Shown: one piece after another, positions 24,463-34,104 of the stretch
Numbering within the stretch: the first letter of the stretch is position 1
Layout of the letters: each line of letters begins with the position of its first letter
Assembly: GCA_963824195.1 (NCBI GenBank)
Contig: CAWGOJ010000018.1
Span: 1-64,000, forward strand
Origin: Bog-473 sp963824195
GTDB lineage: Bacteria > Actinomycetota > Acidimicrobiia > Acidimicrobiales > RAAP-2
Direction of reading: 5' to 3'
DNA length: 64,000 nucleotides
Made by a program: the position numbers and the translations under genes
The notes under the pieces: generated by a model
Seen by the model: only the letters and a program-made list of their open reading frames with translations
What the model was told of the DNA's origin: nothing
Databases searched by the model: none

Positions 24463-25371
24463 GTGGAACTGAAACATCTGCAAGCACTCTTGGGCATCGC
24501 GGACACCGGAAGCTTCTCGGCCGCGGCGGCCTCCATCGGCACGGTGCAGTCCAACGTGTCGGCCCACGTCGCCCGGCTGGAGCGTGAGCTCGACGTGCAG
24601 CTGGTCGACCGGGCATCGGGGCGCCCGACCGAAGAGGGCGACGTCGTGATTGAGCGGGCGCGCCGGGTGATGAACGAGCTCGAGGCGATGGTGGCCGACG
24701 TGACCGCGCTGCGCCAAGAGGTGGTCGGGACGGTCCGCCTCGGCATGATCGGCACGACGGGGCGATGGCTGGTGCCCCAGCTCTTCGACCTCCTCCGGGT
24801 GCGCCACCCCCACATCCACCTGAACGTGGCCGAGGGCTCCAGCATGCAGCTCGAACAGCAGCTGGCCTCTGGCCAGCTCGACCTCGCCGTCGTCACCTTC
24901 CCCCTGAGCGGGGACGAGATCATGGCCGCCCAACTCTTCGACGAGGACCTCGTGGCCGTCCTGCCGGCGGACCACCCCATGAGCGCGGAGACCTCGATCC
25001 CCCTCGAGCGCCTCTCCGAGCTGGAGCTCCTGCTGCCGGCCCCGGGCACCGCGCTACGGGCCGAGATCGACAGCGCCACGGTGCCGGCCCGGATCGCGCT
25101 GCGGCCGGCCATGGAGCTCGACGGCGTGCGCCTGATCGCCTCGCTGGCCTTCGACGGCTACGGACCGGCCATCCTCCCCGCCACCGCCGTGCCGGGTCAC
25201 CTGCGCGGCCGCTTCTCGGTCCTGCCCGTCACCGGACTCCCCCGCCGCCGGGTCGGCGTGGCCCAGCGGAGGCGCGGCCTGCCCTCGGCGCCGGCCCGGT
25301 CGGTCATCGACGTGCTCGGGCTCGTGGTCAACGACGCCCTGTCCATGCCCGAGGGCATCCACCCCACCTAG
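24463..25371 (+). CDS. LysR-family transcriptional regulator
   Basis: 302 residues from GTG 24463. I prefer this to the in-frame ATG 24418 because AGGAGG sits 6 bp before the GTG and the LysR domain begins at once: VELKHLQALLGIADTGSFSA, then IGTVQSNVSAHVARLERELDVQL as the helix-turn-helix. The effector domain follows (VRLGMIGTTGRWLVPQL to the end). No classical partner gene is divergent in the usual close way, the nearest being the HAD-PlsC operon 257 bp away, so its target may be that operon, itself, or something distant. Confidence 0.88.
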   Translation: MELKHLQALLGIADTGSFSAAAASIGTVQSNVSAHVARLERELDVQLVDRASGRPTEEGDVVIERARRVMNELEAMVADVTALRQEVVGTVRLGMIGTTGRWLVPQLFDLLRVRHPHIHLNVAEGSSMQLEQQLASGQLDLAVVTFPLSGDEIMAAQLFDEDLVAVLPADHPMSAETSIPLERLSELELLLPAPGTALRAEIDSATVPARIALRPAMELDGVRLIASLAFDGYGPAILPATAVPGHLRGRFSVLPVTGLPRRRVGVAQRRRGLPSAPARSVIDVLGLVVNDALSMPEGIHPT

Positions 25372-25390
25372 AAGGCGCCGTCCAACCCGC

Positions 25391-26011
25391 TCAGGAGGCC
25401 GGCTGGGGCTCCCGCCACATCGTCCAGATGAGTGGCCCGTCACCGGGCAGCCTCACCTCCTGCACGACCTCGAACCCGTGGCGCCCGTAGAAGGGGATGT
25501 TGCGCTCCTTGGACGACTCGAGGTAGCAGGGAAGCCCCTCCGCGTCGCAGTGCGCCAGCACGGGACGCATCAGCGCACTGCCGACACCCTTGCCCTGCTG
25601 GTCGACGGCGGTGCCGAGGCTGGCCAGGTACCAGTGCGGCTCGTGCGGATGGAGCGCTTCGACGGTGCTGAGCAGGCGCAACGTGGTCACGAGGTTGGTC
25701 ACCACATAGCGCAGCACCGGCACCATCGTGACGATCCCCCGCAGCCCCACCACCAGGGGCTTGCCGGCGGGGGCCCAGATGGCCGAGCCGGCGTAGCCGT
25801 CGGTCGTGTAGCAGCCCCCAAAGGGGAGGTAGTCGGCCCGGAGCTGGGTGCGGAAGTACGCGCGCAGACCCGCCTCGCGCCGCGAGCCGTCCCGGAAGAC
25901 ATAGCTGGAGACGGGGTCGTCCCAGAAGGTCTTGGCCATCTGGGCCGCCATGGCGTCAACGTCGTGATCGTCGGCACGCCGGACTACCGGCAGGGCAGGC
26001 TCGGGAACCAT
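25391..26011 (-). CDS. GNAT-family N-acetyltransferase
   Basis: 206 residues starting VRRADDHDVDAMAAQMAKTF after a short leader, with a variable middle containing a hydrophobic stretch, then the acetyl-CoA-binding motif LASLGTAVDQQGKGVGSALM (Q-x-x-G-x-G), CYLESSKERNIPFYGRHGF and a final strand LIWTMWREP. The substrate is not predictable. The ATG at 26011 lacks a strong ribosome site; a slightly longer N-terminus is possible. It converges with the LysR gene (19-bp gap). Confidence 0.85.
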   Translation of the reverse strand: MVPEPALPVVRRADDHDVDAMAAQMAKTFWDDPVSSYVFRDGSRREAGLRAYFRTQLRADYLPFGGCYTTDGYAGSAIWAPAGKPLVVGLRGIVTMVPVLRYVVTNLVTTLRLLSTVEALHPHEPHWYLASLGTAVDQQGKGVGSALMRPVLAHCDAEGLPCYLESSKERNIPFYGRHGFEVVQEVRLPGDGPLIWTMWREPQPAS

Positions 26012-26321
26012 GAGGGGGTCGATGGTGGCAGAGGGGACACGCCACGCGCCACCCGGGATGCACCAAGAGCGACGGGTGAGCGGACAGCGACGCTGAGCGG
26101 ACAGAAGTGGGTCACCCCGCGTGATCACAGGCCCCGAGAGCGCGAACAAGGCGTCGACGCCGTAGAAGCCGCCGGGCACCGCGTGCGTTAGCGTCCGTGC
26201 TCATGTTGCGCCAGGTATCGCCGGCCGACGTTGCGGCCCCTCCGTCCCATTACCGCGGAAACGTCCGTCCGAGCCCGCCCTCGCTGCTTGCCCCGGGCCG
26301 GCGCGCCCAGATGACCCCGAC
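26012..26321. other. Divergent intergenic region with an 11-bp direct repeat
   Basis: TGAGCGGACAG occurs at 26078-26088 and 26095-26105, a 17-bp period on the same strand. No gene was recognised. A repeated site with near two-turn spacing between divergent genes could bind a regulator, but nothing else supports it. Confidence 0.4.
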
Positions 26322-27311
26322 GTGCTGAGAATCGGCATCCTGGGGGCGGCCAAGATCGCCCCGACGGCCCTGGTCAAGCCGGCCCGCCGGACCGGTCGCG
26401 CCGCCGTCGTCGCCGTGGCGGCCCGCGACGGCAACCGGGCCGAGGAGTTCGCCCGCAAGCACGAGATCCCCCGCGTCCTGGGCAACTACGCCGAACTGGT
26501 GAACGATCCCGACATCGACGCCGTCTACAACCCGCTCCCCAACGGGCTGCACGGCCACTGGACCATCGCGGCCCTCCAGGCCGGCAAGCACGTCCTGTGC
26601 GAGAAGCCGTTCACCGCCAACGCCGACGAGGCGCGGTCGGTGGCGGAGGTGAACAACGCCAACCCCGGCTTGGTGGTCATGGAGGCCTTCCACTACCAGT
26701 ACCACCCCTTCGCCAAGCGCCTGGTGGAGATCGTCCGCTCGGGCGAGCTCGGCAACATCACCGACATCGACGTCTCGTTCTCGGCTCCCCTGTGGAAGAA
26801 GGGCGACATCCGCTATCAGCTGGCCCTGGCGGGCGGCGCCACCATGGACATGGGCTGCTACCCCGTGAGCCTGCTGCGGCTCCTGGCCGCGGGGCCGCGG
26901 GTGAACAGCGCCGAGGCGAAGCTCTCCTCCCCCGGCGTCGACCGGGCCATGGACGCCCACTTCTCCCTTCCCGACGGCGGCCGCGCCCACATCGGGTGCT
27001 CCATGTTCTCGTCGTCAGTGCTGCGACTCCACGCGGAGGTGACGGGCGACAACGGCAAGATCTCCGCCTTCAACCCCTTCAGCCCCCAGTACGGCCACCG
27101 GATGAAGGTCACGACGTCGCTCGGCACCCGCAAGGAGCGTTTCAGCCGCAAGGCGAGCTACGACTTCCAGCTGGAGGCGTTCGCGGCCGCCGTCGAGGAC
27201 GGCGCCTCCTTCCCGACGACCGCCGTCGACGCGATCCGTACGATGGAGCTCATCGACGCCATCTACGCCGCCGCCGGGCTCCCCTTGCGCCAACCCACGT
27301 CCGTCGCCTGA
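26322..27311 (+). CDS. Gfo/Idh/MocA-family oxidoreductase
   Basis: 329 residues from GTG 26322. Rossmann start RIGILGAAKIAPTAL, then YNPLPNGLHGHW, the signature HVLCEKPFTANADEA (EKP catalytic Lys), FHYQYHPFAKRLVEI, and the C-terminal substrate domain with GGATMDMGCYPVSLLR. These NAD(P)-dependent enzymes act on sugars, inositols or related polyols. The stop overlaps the tldD start by one base (TGATG), so it is co-transcribed with the TldD/TldE pair; a functional link is not obvious. Confidence 0.88.
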   Translation: MLRIGILGAAKIAPTALVKPARRTGRAAVVAVAARDGNRAEEFARKHEIPRVLGNYAELVNDPDIDAVYNPLPNGLHGHWTIAALQAGKHVLCEKPFTANADEARSVAEVNNANPGLVVMEAFHYQYHPFAKRLVEIVRSGELGNITDIDVSFSAPLWKKGDIRYQLALAGGATMDMGCYPVSLLRLLAAGPRVNSAEAKLSSPGVDRAMDAHFSLPDGGRAHIGCSMFSSSVLRLHAEVTGDNGKISAFNPFSPQYGHRMKVTTSLGTRKERFSRKASYDFQLEAFAAAVEDGASFPTTAVDAIRTMELIDAIYAAAGLPLRQPTSVA

Positions 27312-28804
27312 TGCCCCTCGCCGCGGACGACCTCACGGCGCTGGCCGACGCCGCGCTCGGGTCCGCCGCGGGCTGCCAGGCGGCCGAGCTCCGGGTCGAG
27401 CGCATCCGCAGCCAGATGGTGCGTCTCCACGACGCGCATCCCGAGACGACCGCCGACGACACGGACTTCGGCATGGGCGTGCGCGTGGTGGTCGACGGCG
27501 CGGTGGGGTTCGCCGCCACCGTCGACGTGCGGCCAGAGGAGGCGGCCAACCTCGTCCGTCGGGCCGTGGAGATGGCGACGGTCACGAGCAGGGCCGGGGG
27601 CGGGCGCGTCGAGCTGGCGCCCGAGCCGTCGCACGGTGACGTCACGTGGACCAGCGCGTTCGACGTCGACCCCTCGACCGTGCCCATGGCCGAGAAGATC
27701 GCCCTGCTGTCGGAGTGGAGCTCGCGACTGGGCGACCACCCCGGCGTGTCGCACACGACCGCCTCCCTGCTGGCCGTGTCCGAGCAGACGTATCTCGCCG
27801 ACCTCAACGGGACGCGGGCGACCCAGCACCGGGTGCGCCTGCAGAACCAGCTCGAGGCGCTGTCGGTCTCGGATTCCGGGTTCGAGACGATGCGCACGCT
27901 GGCGCCTCCCGTCGGGCGGGGTTGGGAGTTCCTGACCGGGCCCACCGACGACGGCGACTGGAACTGGGACGCCGAGCTGGCCCAGTTGCCCGAGCTGCTG
28001 GCCGAGAAGCTGAGGGCACCGTCGGTCCAGGCCGGCACCTACGACCTCGTCGTCGACCCGTCGAACCTGTGGCTCACGATCCACGAGTCGATCGGGCACG
28101 CCACCGAACTCGACCGGGCCGTCGGGTACGAGGCGGCCTATGCGGGGACCTCGTTCGCCACCTTCGACAAGCTCGGCACGCTCGCCTACGGCTCCCCTGT
28201 CATGCACGTGACCGGTGACCGCACGGTGGAGCACGGCCTGGCCACCATCGGGATCGACGGCGAGGGCGTGGAGGGTCAGTCCTTCGACCTGGTACGCGAC
28301 GGGACGCTCGTGGGCTACCAGCTCGATCGCTCCATTGCGGCCGCGATGGGCTTCGAGCGCTCCAACGGCTGTGCCTTCGCCGACTCGCCGATGCACGTCC
28401 CCATTCAGCGCATGGCGAACGTGTCGCTCGCCCATTCCGGGTCCGACGGTCCGAGCACCGACGAGCTGATCGCGGGCGTGGAGCGGGGTATCTACGTCGT
28501 GGGCGACAAGAGCTGGTCCATCGACATGCAGCGCTACAACTTCCAGTTCACGGGGCAGCGGTTCTACAGGATTGAGGACGGCAAGCTGGCGGGGCAGCTG
28601 AAGGACGTCGCATACCAGGCGACCACGACCGACTTCTGGGGCGCCATGGAAGCCGTGGGCGGCGCGTCCACCTGGGTGCTGGGGGGCGCGTTCAACTGCG
28701 GCAAGGGACAGCCCGGACAGGTGGCGCCGGTGTCACACGGCTGCCCGTCGGTGCTCGTGCGCGGGGTCCGGGTGCTGAACACACGCGAGGAGTCGGGACG
28801 CTGA
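27311..28804 (+). CDS. tldD: TldD-family metallopeptidase
   Basis: 497 residues. The zinc site is HESIGHATELD (HExxxH) at about residue 258, with later NCGKGQPGQVAPVSHGCP completing the family signature. TldD pairs with TldE (PmbA) to form a cytoplasmic peptidase that degrades unfolded peptides and, in some bacteria, matures modified peptides such as microcin B17. The partner follows 19 bp downstream. No small precursor peptide gene was recognised nearby. Confidence 0.9.
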   Translation: MPLAADDLTALADAALGSAAGCQAAELRVERIRSQMVRLHDAHPETTADDTDFGMGVRVVVDGAVGFAATVDVRPEEAANLVRRAVEMATVTSRAGGGRVELAPEPSHGDVTWTSAFDVDPSTVPMAEKIALLSEWSSRLGDHPGVSHTTASLLAVSEQTYLADLNGTRATQHRVRLQNQLEALSVSDSGFETMRTLAPPVGRGWEFLTGPTDDGDWNWDAELAQLPELLAEKLRAPSVQAGTYDLVVDPSNLWLTIHESIGHATELDRAVGYEAAYAGTSFATFDKLGTLAYGSPVMHVTGDRTVEHGLATIGIDGEGVEGQSFDLVRDGTLVGYQLDRSIAAAMGFERSNGCAFADSPMHVPIQRMANVSLAHSGSDGPSTDELIAGVERGIYVVGDKSWSIDMQRYNFQFTGQRFYRIEDGKLAGQLKDVAYQATTTDFWGAMEAVGGASTWVLGGAFNCGKGQPGQVAPVSHGCPSVLVRGVRVLNTREESGR

Positions 28805-28823
28805 GGGTGGACGGGGGGCGCCG

Positions 28824-30211
28824 ATGATCCCGGCCCAGGAGCTCGTGGAGCGAGGTGTCGCGGCCGCGGACGCCGCGGGGGCGGACGCCTGCATCGTGCT
28901 GGTCGAGGAGGGCAGTCACGCCGACGTCCGCTTCGCCCAGAACACGACCACGACCAACGGGGTGCACCGGTCGCGCTCGGTCAGCGTGGTCATGATGGCC
29001 GCGGGGTCGGTCGGCACGTCGCGTCAGACAGGTGTCGTGGGAACGGCCGGGGTCGATGACATGGTGGCGGCGGCGCTCGCCGACGCCCGGGAGGCGCCGC
29101 CGGCTGAGGACGCGTTCCCCCGGTCGAGCCGGGGGACGGCACTCTCGGGCGCGACTTCGGGCTGACGCCCGAGGAGACGGACTCGGGGGTCCTCGAAGAA
29201 GTGCTGTCGTCGCTGTCGGGCGCCTTCGGCCGGGCGCGGGCACGCGACGCCGTGCTGGCGGGCTTCGCCGAGCTCGACGTCACGACGCTGTACCTCGGGA
29301 GCTCGACCGGACTGCGGCTCTCCCACCTGCAGCCGACCGGCGCCGTGAACCTGGTCGGCCGCACCACCGACGGGAAGGGCTCGGCCTGGGTCGGGGAGCC
29401 CTCCATCACACCCTCGTTGGAAGCCATGGAGCGGGAGATCTGGCGTCGGCTGGACTGGGCGAAGCGACAGGTCTCGCTGGAGGCCGGCCGCTACGAGGTG
29501 ATCCTGCCGCCCTCGGGCGTGGGCGACATGATGGCGGAGCTCGCCTTCGCCGGCCTCGGAGGCCGTGACGCCGAGGACGGCCGCACGGTGTTCTCCAGCG
29601 AGGGTGGCGGCACGCGTGTCGGCGCCAGGATCGCCTCCCTTCCCTTCACGCTCTTCAGCGACCCCGACGAGGCGGGCGTGGAGTGCGCACCCTTCGTGGC
29701 GGCGGAGGCGAGCAGCTCGGAGGTCTCGGTCTTCGACAACGGGCTGCCCGTCCGGCGGGTCGACTGGCTGCACGAGGGCGTGTTGGCGCACCTGCGGTAC
29801 CACAGGGCGGGCGCGGCAAAATCGGGCGTGGAGGTGGCGCCCTATGTCGACAACCTCGTGCTGCACTGCGCGGGGGCGGCGGGCGGCTCCGTCGACGACA
29901 TGGTGGCGCGCACCGAACGGGGGCTCCTGCTCACGTGCCTGTGGTACATCCGGGAGGTCGACCCGGCCACGCTGCTCCTCACGGGACTCACCCGGGACGG
30001 TGTCTACGTGATTGAGGACGGCGCGGTCGTGGGCGCGGCGAACAACTTCCGCTTCAACGAGAGCCCCGTCGATCTGCTGGCCCGCGCCACCGAGGTCGGC
30101 ACCCCGGTGCGCGCACTGGGGCGCGAGTTCGGTGAGTACCTCAACCGTTCGATCATGCCGCCGCTGCGAATCCCCGACTACAACATGAGCTCGGTGAGCC
30201 AGGCGAGCTGA
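28824..30211 (+). CDS. tldE: TldE/PmbA-family protein (one frame shift)
   Basis: The first 100 residues (IPAQELVERGVAAADAAGAD ... TTTTNGVHRSRSVSVVMMAA ... DMVAAALADAREAPPAEDAF) run to the C5 tract near 29116-29120. There one C appears to be missing: adding one restores a continuous frame through GTLGRDFGLTPEETDSGVLE into LSSLSGAFGRARARD and on to YNMSSVSQAS. Without it the first frame stops at 29165. The C-terminal TldE domain is intact. A homopolymer indel in such a conserved gene suggests sequencing error, though a real knockout cannot be excluded. TldE lacks zinc ligands and supports TldD. Confidence 0.8.
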
Positions 30212-30270
30212 ATCGTCGCTCGACCGGGACGGCAGCACCCACGGCCACGAGATCCTCGAAGATCACGGCG

Positions 30271-31059
30271 TCACGCCCCGGACGGGTCGTCCTTGCGCTC
30301 CAGGATCCCCTTGACCGATTCCTCGAAACGTGGACCGGGCGAGAACCACTGGCCCACCTGCCGGGCGAACGCGAGCGACGCCTCCTTGGACAGGTCCGGC
30401 ACCTTGTCGAGGTGGGCCAGCGTCATGCGCACGCCCTCTGGACGCATGCCTGCGACCGCATCGGCCACGCGCATGGCCTCGTCCCACAGCGTTGCGGAGG
30501 GGACGAGCCGCTGGGCCAGCCCGATCCGGAGCGCCTCGGGCCCGTCGATGACCTTGCCGGTGAGGATCAGATCCTTGGCCTGGGCCACGCCGACCAGGCG
30601 GGCCAGCCGCGTGCTCGCGCCCCACGCCCCCAACCCCGCACCGAGCCGGGCGAGGTGCCAGTCGCTGATCCGGGCCGTGTCGGCCACGACCCGCAAATCG
30701 CAGGCCATGGCGAGCTCCAGCGCTCCCGTGGTGCACACGCCGTCGACGACGGCTATGGACGGGGTGAGGCACTCATCGATCAGCTCGGTCAGGCGCAGGC
30801 CAGGATTTCCCGGTGCCATCGCGCCAGCTGCCGCCTCCTTCAGATCGACGCCGGCGCTGAAACACGGTGTGCCGTCGGCCCGCGGCGCACCCGTGAGCAC
30901 GAAGCAGCGGACCTCGGGGTCACGGCGCAGCTCCCCCACCGCCTCGATGAGCTGGTGCAGCACCGCGGAGCTCAGCGCGTTCATGGACGCCGGCCGGGAG
31001 ATCCGCAGGATCCTCACGTGCCCGCGCTGCTCCACCTCGATGACCGTTTGATCGCTCAT
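30271..31059 (-). CDS. Enoyl-CoA hydratase/isomerase (crotonase) family protein
   Basis: 262 residues. HVRILRISRPASMNALSSAVL, oxyanion-hole region PCFSAGVDLKEAA, second oxyanion-hole VDGVCTTGALELAMACDLR and LARLGAGLGAWGASTRLARLVG match the crotonase fold. The usual hydratase Glu pair is not clearly preserved: positions near TTGALEL and AGLGAWG hold Gly/Ala, so hydratase activity is uncertain and isomerase, hydrolase or another crotonase reaction is possible. It stands at the boundary of two blocks and is not tightly coupled to neighbours. Confidence 0.82.
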   Translation of the reverse strand: MSDQTVIEVEQRGHVRILRISRPASMNALSSAVLHQLIEAVGELRRDPEVRCFVLTGAPRADGTPCFSAGVDLKEAAAGAMAPGNPGLRLTELIDECLTPSIAVVDGVCTTGALELAMACDLRVVADTARISDWHLARLGAGLGAWGASTRLARLVGVAQAKDLILTGKVIDGPEALRIGLAQRLVPSATLWDEAMRVADAVAGMRPEGVRMTLAHLDKVPDLSKEASLAFARQVGQWFSPGPRFEESVKGILERKDDPSGA

Positions 31060-31074
31060 GGGCGCGTCCGAACC

Positions 31075-32554
31075 TCAGCTCAGATCCGAATTCAGTGTGT
31101 TCAAGAGGCTCTGGGAGTCGGTCGCAAAGGAGCTGAGGATGGAGCCGAGGTTACTGCTCTGGGCCGTGGCCCGGTAGGTGGCGGCATCCGAACTGTTGGC
31201 CAGCTTGGTGAAAACGGATGCGAGTTGGTTGGCGTCGCTCTCCAGGTTCTGCGCCTGACCGCCGGCGTTCGACGGCAGGCTCATCCCCTGCAGGTCGTCG
31301 GCAAGCTGAGTCAGCTTGGCGGCGGCGGTCGTGTACGACGGTCCCAGGCACGCGACCGTCGTACACGATTTGATGCTCTGCGCGGCTTTGTCGATGGCGG
31401 TGTTGGCCGCATTGGCATCGGAATTCACGGTATTGAACTGCTGCACGCTCGACTGGCGATGACCCACCACGACGTTCTGGGCAACGTTCTGGCCGAGGAA
31501 GAGTATGGAGCCCCACACGATGGCGAAGATCATCCAGCCCCGGGCGGCTCCGGTCAGGACCAGGGTCCCCCATCCCGGCGTCCGATCCCCCGCCGGTGGT
31601 GACGGCGCCACCCGCTCCCAGGGCGATGGCGGGGGCATGGCACCGATGGCCGTTGGCGGGGACGAGGTGGGAGGAGGCGGCAGAGGCGGAGGCCACTGCG
31701 GCGGTGCCGGCGCTGGCGCTGGCGGTTTCGTGATCCCCGCATCTTCTGGCGCCGCCGCGGGCTCCTCCGCATCGGGCCGGTCCGCGGTCGTCGCCTGGTC
31801 CGATGGCATGCCCGTCGACTCCTTGGAGACCGACGGGTAGGAGAACGGCGGCGCGGGCGGGGTCGGGTACCCGGGCGCATGCGGCGCCGCGCCGGTGGGC
31901 GTCGATGCCGGCGGAGTGGCGAAGGGTGGCGCGGCGAACGTGGGGGGCTGCGGTGCGACCCGGTCGCCGAGCATGCCCCAGGCGTACGCGGAGGTCAGCA
32001 TCGAGGAAGAAGGCGTGGAACCGAACCTGGTAGCGCAGCAGGGCGGAGTAGGTCGCGTACAGCGACGCGGGCATGCGGCCGCTGACCAGCACCACGAACC
32101 ACATCACGAGCAGCAACGGGACGGTCAGGCCGTACTCGACGATCTGATAGAAGGCACCCGCCGGGATGGCCAAGATGATGCGGAACAGCACGGCCCAGCG
32201 GTTCAACCGTCCCGGAGCGGGGAGGATCGGTCGGGCCGGGTACGCCTCGTCATCGAGCGAGAAGGGCGGATAGCGGTCGGTCAGCAGGAACATGTAGGCA
32301 CCGACGCGCGTGTACCAGCGCACCACGCCGCTGATGAAGCTGTGGGCCCATTCCGGGAGGCGGCCCATGAACAGCGCGGCGAACCACCCGATCACCACGA
32401 CGATGACAGTGGCGATGCCGAGGAAATAGAGCACGATGAACTGCGGGATGGCCAAGATGATGCGGAAGGCCACCGTCAGCCGGCGCTGAGGCGCGGTGCC
32501 GGCGTACCACATGTCGACGCGCCGGGTCGGCATCGCCATTGCTGCGTCGGTCAT
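31075..32554 (-). CDS. DUF4389 membrane protein with Pro-rich C-terminal region (one frame shift)
   Basis: From ATG 32554 the product has four hydrophobic segments in two similar halves (VAFRIILAIPQFIVLYFLGI and LFRIILAIPAGAFYQIVEYG), the DUF4389 pattern. After YQVRFHAFFL, near 32002, one extra base moves the frame; the second reading MLTSAYAWGMLGD continues smoothly, then gives a long Pro/Ala/Thr-rich linker, a further membrane segment (WMIFAIVWGSILFLG) and a helical, Gln/Asn/Ser-rich C-terminus to TGA at 31075-31077. Function is unknown. The indel may be a sequence error. AGGGGG-type bases precede the start. Confidence 0.7.
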
Positions 32555-32752
32555 GTCGCCCCCTTCTCAACGCCGTCCGTCGCCGACGGGCGATCCCGCC
32601 CGAACGTTAGAGCATGCCCCTGCGACAGGCAGCGACCCCACGTCACCGGGCCCGGACGGCCCAGGGGTCGCCGACGAGGACCCGTCCTGATGTCCACAGG
32701 CACCTGGTGTGGTCCCGCGTGTCCAATCCCCGAGCCGAGTGCCCGTCGAGCG

Positions 32753-33889
32753 TCAGAGCGAGCCGTACACCGCGTCGATCAGGGATCGGTTGCGCGTGCT
32801 CTGCCAACGGGGGATCACATGGTTCATGACGTAGCCGAACGCGACACCAGCGTGGGGATCGGCGAAGCCGACAGCACCACCGGTGCCGAAGTGACCGAAG
32901 CTCCCTGGGTTGGGCCCGAACGCACGCCGGGGGACTGTGGGTTTGAAGCCGAGCCCGAAGGTGACGTCCTCGTGGAGGATCGGGCAGTAGCCCTGGGACT
33001 GCGGAGAGACCGCCTCTGCCAGCAGGTCGACCGAGAGCACGCGCCCGGGCTCGAGCAGTGCGGCGTACATGCGCGCCACCCCGCGCGCGGTGCCGTGCCC
33101 GTTGGTCGACGGGACCTCGGCCTGGCGCCACCGGGCCGAGTTGACCACGCCCATGGACGAATATCCCGGTGGGTTGAAGTAGCTCAGCATCTCCATGAGC
33201 TCGTCACCCTCGAGCGCCCCGAACTCCAGCGCCCCGGCCCGGTCGGGAGCGGCGAAGATCACCTGCGCGCAGCGGTGTCGCTCCGCCGGCGGGACGCCCA
33301 CATGCACGTCGGCCCCGAGGGGGCCGGCGACGGCGGCGAGCCGGCGCCCGCAGGCCTCGCCGCTCACCCGGCGGACCACCTCGCCGATCAGGTGCCCGTA
33401 GGTGTTCGTGTGGTAGGCGTGCCGGGTGCCGGGCTCCCACCACGGCTCGGTCGCGGCCAGCGCGGCGGTCATCCGCCCCCAGTCCCACAGGTCCTCGTTG
33501 GTCAGCGGCTCGCGGATGGCCGGCACCGCGGCACGGTGGCACAGCGCGTGGCGCAGCGTCGCCCCCTCCTTGCCGCCGGCGGCGAACTCGGGCCAGACGG
33601 TCGCAACGGGGTCGTCGAGGGCGATGAGCCGACCGTCGACGAGCTGGAGCGCGAGGAGCGCCAGAAAGGCCTTTCCCACCGAGTAGAAGTCGACCAGGGT
33701 GTCGGGCTCCCAGGGCTGCCGCCGCTCCTCGTCCCGCCATCCGCCGGCCAGGTCCACCACCGTGGTGCCGTCGATGATCACGTGCACCGCCGCGCCGACC
33801 TCGCCGCGCTCAGTGAAGTTGCGCGCGAATTCCTCCCTCACCTGCGTGAAGCGGGCGTCGCAGCTCCCGTTCACCGGGGCATCCATCAC
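32753..33889 (-). CDS. Serine hydrolase of the class C beta-lactamase/EstB family
   Basis: 378 residues. Ser70-x-x-Lys73 in DFYSVGKAF is the acyl-ester nucleophile motif, Tyr159 in HAYHTNTYG the general base, and HFGTGGAVGF near residue 335 the third motif. No signal peptide is visible, so it is probably a cytoplasmic esterase or lactonase rather than a beta-lactamase. Several actinobacterial relatives are annotated only as serine hydrolases. It is divergent from the cyclic-di-GMP protein, with about 215 bp between starts. Confidence 0.85.
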   Translation of the reverse strand: MMDAPVNGSCDARFTQVREEFARNFTERGEVGAAVHVIIDGTTVVDLAGGWRDEERRQPWEPDTLVDFYSVGKAFLALLALQLVDGRLIALDDPVATVWPEFAAGGKEGATLRHALCHRAAVPAIREPLTNEDLWDWGRMTAALAATEPWWEPGTRHAYHTNTYGHLIGEVVRRVSGEACGRRLAAVAGPLGADVHVGVPPAERHRCAQVIFAAPDRAGALEFGALEGDELMEMLSYFNPPGYSSMGVVNSARWRQAEVPSTNGHGTARGVARMYAALLEPGRVLSVDLLAEAVSPQSQGYCPILHEDVTFGLGFKPTVPRRAFGPNPGSFGHFGTGGAVGFADPHAGVAFGYVMNHVIPRWQSTRNRSLIDAVYGSL

Positions 33890-34104
33890 TCGACTCTGTC
33901 GGCCCGTGGCCGGCGGTGCAAACGGAGGCTCGGCACCAGCGGTGCCGTTCGAGTCGCGTGTTGGAGCACCCTCCCCCGACGGTCACACCTCCGTCGGGCG
34001 CCGGCTCGTCCCCGGCGCAATTGCCGTTGCACCGAATGCGCCGAATCATCCCAGGCGCAAGGGCGACTGTTATCCGGCCGCCCGATATCGGCCGATACAG
34101 AGGG

